Origin: Clostridiales bacterium
GTDB taxonomy: Bacteria > Bacillota > Clostridia > Lachnospirales > JAITVM01
DNA length: 9,578 nt
Assembly: GCA_031285815.1 (NCBI GenBank)
Contig: JAITVM010000063.1
Coordinates: 1-9,578 of the forward strand
Reading direction: 5' to 3'
In this document: positions 7,066 to 9,578 of the stretch, piece by piece
Numbering within the stretch: the first letter of the stretch is position 1
Layout: every line of letters starts with the position of its first letter
Notes under the pieces: generated by a model
Seen by the model: only the letters and a program-made list of their open reading frames with translations
What the model was told of the DNA's origin: nothing
Database searches by the model: none
Position numbers and translations under genes: made by a program

Positions 7066-7115
7066 TATTTCTGTTTTTGTGGATAACCCACATTTATGAT
7101 TAGGAGGGGTCAACC

Positions 7116-7280
7116 TTGAATAAAATAGTTACTGGCATGTTGGCAGGCGGAGTTATCGGTGCCATTGGCGCATCCTGCTTGGTTATGGATAAGCATTCCC
7201 GCCAAATGGCAATCAAAGATGGCAAAAAATTAATGAGGCATAGCAAAGATGTATTTAGAAGCATGTCCGATATGTTTTAG
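7116..7280 (+). CDS. Small YtxH-like membrane-anchored protein
   Basis: This is a 54-codon gene starting with TTG. An excellent AGGAGGGG (7102-7109) lies 6 bases upstream, which decides the start. The product begins MNKIVTGMLAGGVIGAIGAS, a glycine/alanine-rich hydrophobic stretch (about residues 4-24) long enough for one membrane helix. A basic, methionine-rich tail follows (MDKHSRQMAIKDGKKLMRHSKDVFRSMSDMF). This shape, a short N-terminal membrane anchor with a GxxxG-like pattern and a charged tail, is like the YtxH/gas-vesicle-related small proteins common in Firmicutes; the role is unknown and the family link is tentative. A strong terminator 15 bases after the stop makes it a self-contained transcription unit. 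Confidence 0.72.
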   Translation: MNKIVTGMLAGGVIGAIGASCLVMDKHSRQMAIKDGKKLMRHSKDVFRSMSDMF

Positions 7281-7295
7281 TTTCATGATTGAATT

Positions 7296-7322
7296 AGCCC
7301 CCAATAAATGGGGGCTTTTTTA
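7296..7322 (+). terminator. Rho-independent terminator after the small YtxH-like gene
   Basis: AGCCCCC (7296-7302) pairs with GGGGGCT (7310-7316) around a 7-base AT loop, followed by a run of T. It closes the 7116-7280 unit and is the last feature with the character of the host's core region. Confidence 0.92.
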
Positions 7323-7416
7323 TTTAAACCAGTTAAGCATGAAGCGGGTTTTTCTGATAAGAGAAATAAGCAATTGAATCAAAACGCAAACCACAAACAG
7401 CAAGGAGGCGAGTCCA

Positions 7417-7621
7417 ATGGCCGGAGCAAAGAAACAATCATACAACCTGAACGCCCACAGCCGGGATATATGACGCCTGCGGCTTAAAAGAGCAGTTCGT
7501 AAACAATATGTATAAAAACGGAAACCGCCTTTTCGCTCACAAAACGAATGACGGGCGCGAGTATTATGTTCTCGCGATGGATGTGCGTTTTGGCGATATG
7601 CGTTCTTATAGAAACTGTTAA
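7417..7621 (+). pseudogene. Frameshifted small gene, about 68 codons, unrecognised
   Basis: An ATG at 7417 with a strong AAGGAGG (7402-7408) begins MAGAKKQSYNLNAHSRDI and stops at TGA 7471-7473. The next frame continues directly as IYDACGLKEQFVNN, on through REYYVLAMDVRFGDMRSYRNC, to TAA 7619-7621. The break falls in ATATAT (7466-7471); one more AT unit would give HSRD-IYDACGLK in a single frame of about 68 codons. The good ribosome binding site and protein-like text on both sides argue that this was a real gene. I do not recognise the family. No signal peptide or membrane segment is seen. Its position next to another frameshifted gene suggests a decaying acquired segment, though slippage-based switching is possible. 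Confidence 0.55.
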
Positions 7622-7690
7622 TGTATCACCTGCTTAAGCCCGTAAGGGCATGACATAGCAAGTTTATATCTTAATTAGGGGGGCTTTATC

Positions 7691-8470
7691 ATGAAAAGCA
7701 GCAAATTTAAGAAAACCCTTGCGATGCTGTTAATGGTGTGCCTTGTGTTTGACGCAATGCCGATGACGATTTTCGCGGAGGATGCGCCCTTTGTAAGCGG
7801 CGTGGAAATTATAGAAGAAGACGGCGGAAGGCGCCGTGCTGCCGGTTATCTTCGCGCTGGTGGAAGGCGGGGGAACGGCGGGAGTGTCCGAAGTAGATTA
7901 TGAGCTTGATCTTGAAAACCTGCCGCTGGAAACCGATGAAACCGACAGGTTTGATATCGATAAAGCTAGGGGAATCATTACGGTAAACGGCTCTGAGGCC
8001 ATCAATATAAGGGGCGCGGGTACGGCGATTATCACCGCGTCGCAGGCGGGCGACGGTACCTATGCCCCTGCGCCCAATGCGCGAAAAACACTTCTGGTAG
8101 TCGATAAACTCGCTCCGCCGACGCTTCAGCTTGTGAGCGCGCACCGTCGTCCGACACTGAGGCGGAAATCAGAATAATGGCTTCCAAGCCCTGCGCCGTG
8201 TACGCTGTCATAACGGACGCCGACCCCGATGAAGCTGCCCCGACAGCCGAACAGATAAAAAATACCGGATTTGGCGCGGGTCAAATCTCAAAGGCCGAAG
8301 TAGCAGCCACTATCACCCTGACGGAACAGAGCCCCGGCGCAAAGAATGCCTACCTTATGGTTGAGGATACCGAGGGCCTGCAGAGCGAGCCGCTAAAAAT
8401 AGAGTTGACGGCGTTTGATCCGAAGAATATTGTCAAGGTGTTTTATGTCCGATGGGCAGGGAATTTCTAA
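7691..8470 (+). pseudogene. Frameshifted secreted Ig-like surface protein
   Basis: The ATG follows AGGGGGG (7677-7683). Residues 1-29 form a Sec signal peptide: KSSKFKK, a hydrophobic core, then a likely cut after TIFA before ED. The frame breaks near 7826 and continues one frame over (EGAVLPVIFALVEGG), then returns near 8137-8142. The middle part (about 7836-8138) reads as a bacterial Ig-like/MBG-type domain, with IRGAGTAIITASQAGDGTYAPAP. The last part, 8141-8470, resembles a second surface-protein module (ASKPCAVYAVITDADPDEAAPTAEQI, then EDTEGLQSEPLKIEL). The first and last parts are in the same frame, so one extra G near 7826 and one extra GC in the GCGCGC tract (8137-8142) would explain both breaks. 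No cell-wall anchor or S-layer repeat is seen; the protein stops soon after, so the 3' end is probably lost too. Confidence 0.7.
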
Positions 8471-8562
8471 AATGTGCTCTGCGAACGGTTAAAGGTCAAT
8501 ATCGGTATGGGTAGGCATAAATGCCTTGCCGCCCTCAATCTGCGGTGATTAGCATAACAAAA

Positions 8563-8589
8563 AGCCCATAACAACGGCGGTTATAGGCT
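8563..8589. repeat. Hairpin in the spacer after the surface-protein pseudogene
   Basis: AGCCCATAAC (8563-8572) pairs with GTTATAGGCT (8580-8589), with one C-A mismatch and a 7-base loop. No T tract follows on the + strand, so it is not a standard terminator in that direction. The rest of 8471-8632 holds no gene that I can support. Confidence 0.45.
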
Positions 8590-8632
8590 ATCAAAAATCG
8601 ATAAATGCTTACTCTTGCCGTTACGGTTTTCG

Positions 8633-8661
8633 TTGTTTTGGGCGGGTGATGGTGGTATATT
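8633..8661 (+). promoter_or_regulatory. Promoter of the GNAT acetyltransferase gene
   Basis: TTGTTT (8633-8638) and TATATT (8656-8661) are spaced exactly 17 bases apart, placing a start of transcription near 8668. This leaves a leader of about 30 bases containing the AGAGGA ribosome binding site at 8685-8690. Confidence 0.6.
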
Positions 8662-8699
8662 GTCATTGTGCAACAGTATAGGCGAGAGGATAGATTAGA

Positions 8700-9194
8700 A
8701 TGATTATCGAAACTGATAGATTATCCCTGATTCCATTAACCGCACAACAATTAAGACAGTGGACAGGGGATATTCTGTCTTTGGAAAAAGAATTGGATTG
8801 CCGTTATTGTGCCGAGCCAATGGACGGTACATTTTTGGACATTGTAAAAGGGCAAATTACAAAAACCGAAAGTGATAATCTCAATTACCTGTATCATACC
8901 TTTTGGGTTTTAATTCGCAAAACAGATAGGGTTGTCGTTGGGTCTGCTGATTTCAAGGATATTCCAAATAAAAATGGCGAAGTGGAAATAGGCTATGGAT
9001 TAGGAAAGGATTATGAACATAACGGCTACATGACAGAAGCGGTACAAGCCATGTGCAACTGGGCAATAGCGCAAAACGGCGTTTCTCATGTAATCGCGGA
9101 AACCGATGTTGACAATCCACAATCACAAAATGTTTTGAAGCGGTGCGGGTTTGTTCAGTACAAAGAAGATAAAACGGTATGGTGGCGATTGTAA
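8700..9194 (+). CDS. GNAT family N-acetyltransferase, RimJ/RimL-like
   Basis: GNAT enzymes move an acetyl group from acetyl-CoA to an amine. The 164-residue protein has the layout of the RimJ/RimL-type branch: N-terminal IETDRLSLIPLT (residues 3-14), the central strand VVVGSADFKDI (78-88), the acetyl-CoA-binding motif A region GEVEIGYGL through YEHNGYMTEA (93-114), and the C-terminal DNPQSQNVLKRCGF (138-151). The substrate cannot be read from the sequence; ribosomal-protein, small-molecule and drug acetylation are all possible. The ATG has AGAGGA (8685-8690) 9 bases upstream and its own promoter. It is the only intact gene in the block after 7323 and looks like cargo; its base composition is lower in GC than the surface-protein pseudogene next to it, so the two may have different origins. 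Confidence 0.88.
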   Translation: MIIETDRLSLIPLTAQQLRQWTGDILSLEKELDCRYCAEPMDGTFLDIVKGQITKTESDNLNYLYHTFWVLIRKTDRVVVGSADFKDIPNKNGEVEIGYGLGKDYEHNGYMTEAVQAMCNWAIAQNGVSHVIAETDVDNPQSQNVLKRCGFVQYKEDKTVWWRL

Positions 9195-9258
9195 AAACAT
9201 ACTTGGTTCTTCGCTTGTACCTCGATATACCTTATCCATCTTGTTCCCTGTTTGAGGT

Positions 9259-9412
9259 CGCGGGTGCGGGGCGCGTAGCCCCGTAAAGCCTAACGATACC
9301 CGCGCGATAGTGTAGCCGTTTTTGCCGTTATAATGAGCAGACGAAAAGCGGGGAACAGAATTGTTTTTTATCCTGTTCCCCGCTGTCGGCGACACATGGC
9401 GAACGGCAAAAA
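9259..9412. other. Highly self-complementary stretch, possible structured RNA
   Basis: Three nested or adjacent stems are visible. CGCGGGT (9259-9265) pairs with ACCCGCG (9298-9304) and encloses CGGGGC/GCCCCG (9267-9272 with 9278-9283). TTTTTGCCGTT (9319-9329) pairs exactly with AACGGCAAAAA (9402-9412). Inside that lies a perfect 12-bp stem, AGCGGGGAACAG (9347-9358) with CTGTTCCCCGCT (9373-9384). The 12-bp stem could end transcription on one strand, but no proper T tract follows on the + strand. The amount of pairing suggests a non-coding RNA or a regulatory part of a mobile element. I do not recognise the class. From 9195 to 9258 and from 9413 to the window end I see no gene I can firmly support. 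Confidence 0.4.
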
Positions 9413-9578
9413 TCCCGATTGTCAAGGCATGGGGTGGAGATTTTTTCGCCGCTCTTGGTACTGTAACGAGTTCGACGTGTTGACAAACCCCTTATCTAAG
9501 TAGCCAAAACGATAAAATTAAAATAGCCAGAATGTTATACAATGGATATAAAATAGTAAAATATGTATAAACCGATAT

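Larger units (their letters stand above)
6764..7115. other. AT-rich spacer with several inverted repeats, no gene seen
   Basis: No convincing reading frame is present. Visible structure: a 16-bp palindrome at 6792-6807; GGCAAATTGCC at 6963-6973; TGCCCC/GGGGCA pairing 6970-6975 with 6995-7000; a direct repeat of CATGGTTT at 6999 and 7014; an 11-bp inverted repeat (7019-7029 with 7055-7065) extended inward by CGC/GCG; and TGTGG/CCACA at 7078-7092. The latter items cluster directly upstream of the small YtxH-like gene and may control it. Confidence 0.6.

Noticed and set aside
7631..7660. Small hairpin GCCC-GTAA-GGGC before the surface-protein pseudogene
   Set aside because: A 4-bp stem is too short to call, and it matches no riboswitch that I know.
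8489..8548. Minus-strand fragment reading PQIEGGKAFMPTHTDIDL before a stop
   Set aside because: It looks protein-like but is only about 18 codons, with a stop just upstream and no start or ribosome binding site. It could be a gene remnant, but that cannot be supported.
9259..9412. CRISPR array or tandem repeat array
   Set aside because: The repeats are inverted pairs that form stems, not regularly spaced direct repeats with spacers.
9123..9425. Minus-strand open frame of 100 codons at the end of the acetyltransferase gene
   Set aside because: It overlaps the end of the well-supported acetyltransferase gene, runs through the stem-loop region, has a low-complexity basic composition and no clear ribosome binding site.
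9396..9503. ATG-started 35-codon frame overlapping the 9337-9483 frame
   Set aside because: It has no ribosome binding site and lies in a region open in several frames; there is no ground to choose it as a gene.

Overview
The window looks like a low-GC anaerobic Firmicute, most likely a clostridial (Clostridia-class) genome. The supporting signs are AT-rich spacers, strong purine-rich ribosome binding sites (GGAGG or GGGGG), TTG and GTG starts, U-tailed hairpin terminators, and a gene set usual in that group. This placement is inference; no rRNA or other taxonomic marker is present.

Layout. (1) 1-784: recO on the + strand, ending in a hairpin terminator that also serves the converging operon. 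(2) 788-2914: a minus-strand operon, from its promoter downward: a 37-kDa-type nucleoid-associated protein, a TM1586-type nitroreductase-like protein, and a NUDIX protein lacking the second half of its fold. (3) 2915-3211: a divergent control region with one promoter facing each way. The + side carries a long hairpin leader in front of serC whose apical part is complementary to the serC Shine-Dalgarno sequence. (4) 3212-6763: serC, serA and a DUF1015 gene. SerA oxidises 3-phosphoglycerate and SerC transaminates the product to O-phosphoserine. The DUF1015 protein has a DGHHR motif like that of ParB/Srx-fold serine kinases, so it may handle phosphoserine or serine. A perfect terminator lies between serA and this gene. 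(5) 6764-7322: an AT-rich spacer rich in inverted repeats, then a 54-codon TTG-started gene for a small YtxH-like membrane protein with its own terminator.

(6) 7323-9578: a different block, with visibly higher GC over much of its length, broken genes and no core genes. It holds a 68-codon gene split by a 2-bp slip in an AT tract, and a secreted Ig-like surface protein broken by two frameshifts, one of them a 2-bp slip in a GC tract. It also holds a GNAT acetyltransferase with its own promoter and a strongly self-complementary stretch at 9259-9412. I read it as an acquired and partly decayed accessory or mobile-element segment. No integrase, transposase or attachment site is visible, so its nature and borders stay open.

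The two most interesting items are the serC leader, a candidate translation-controlling RNA for serine biosynthesis, and the DUF1015 protein's possible phosphoserine-linked role. I did not find a clear new defence or mobile system.
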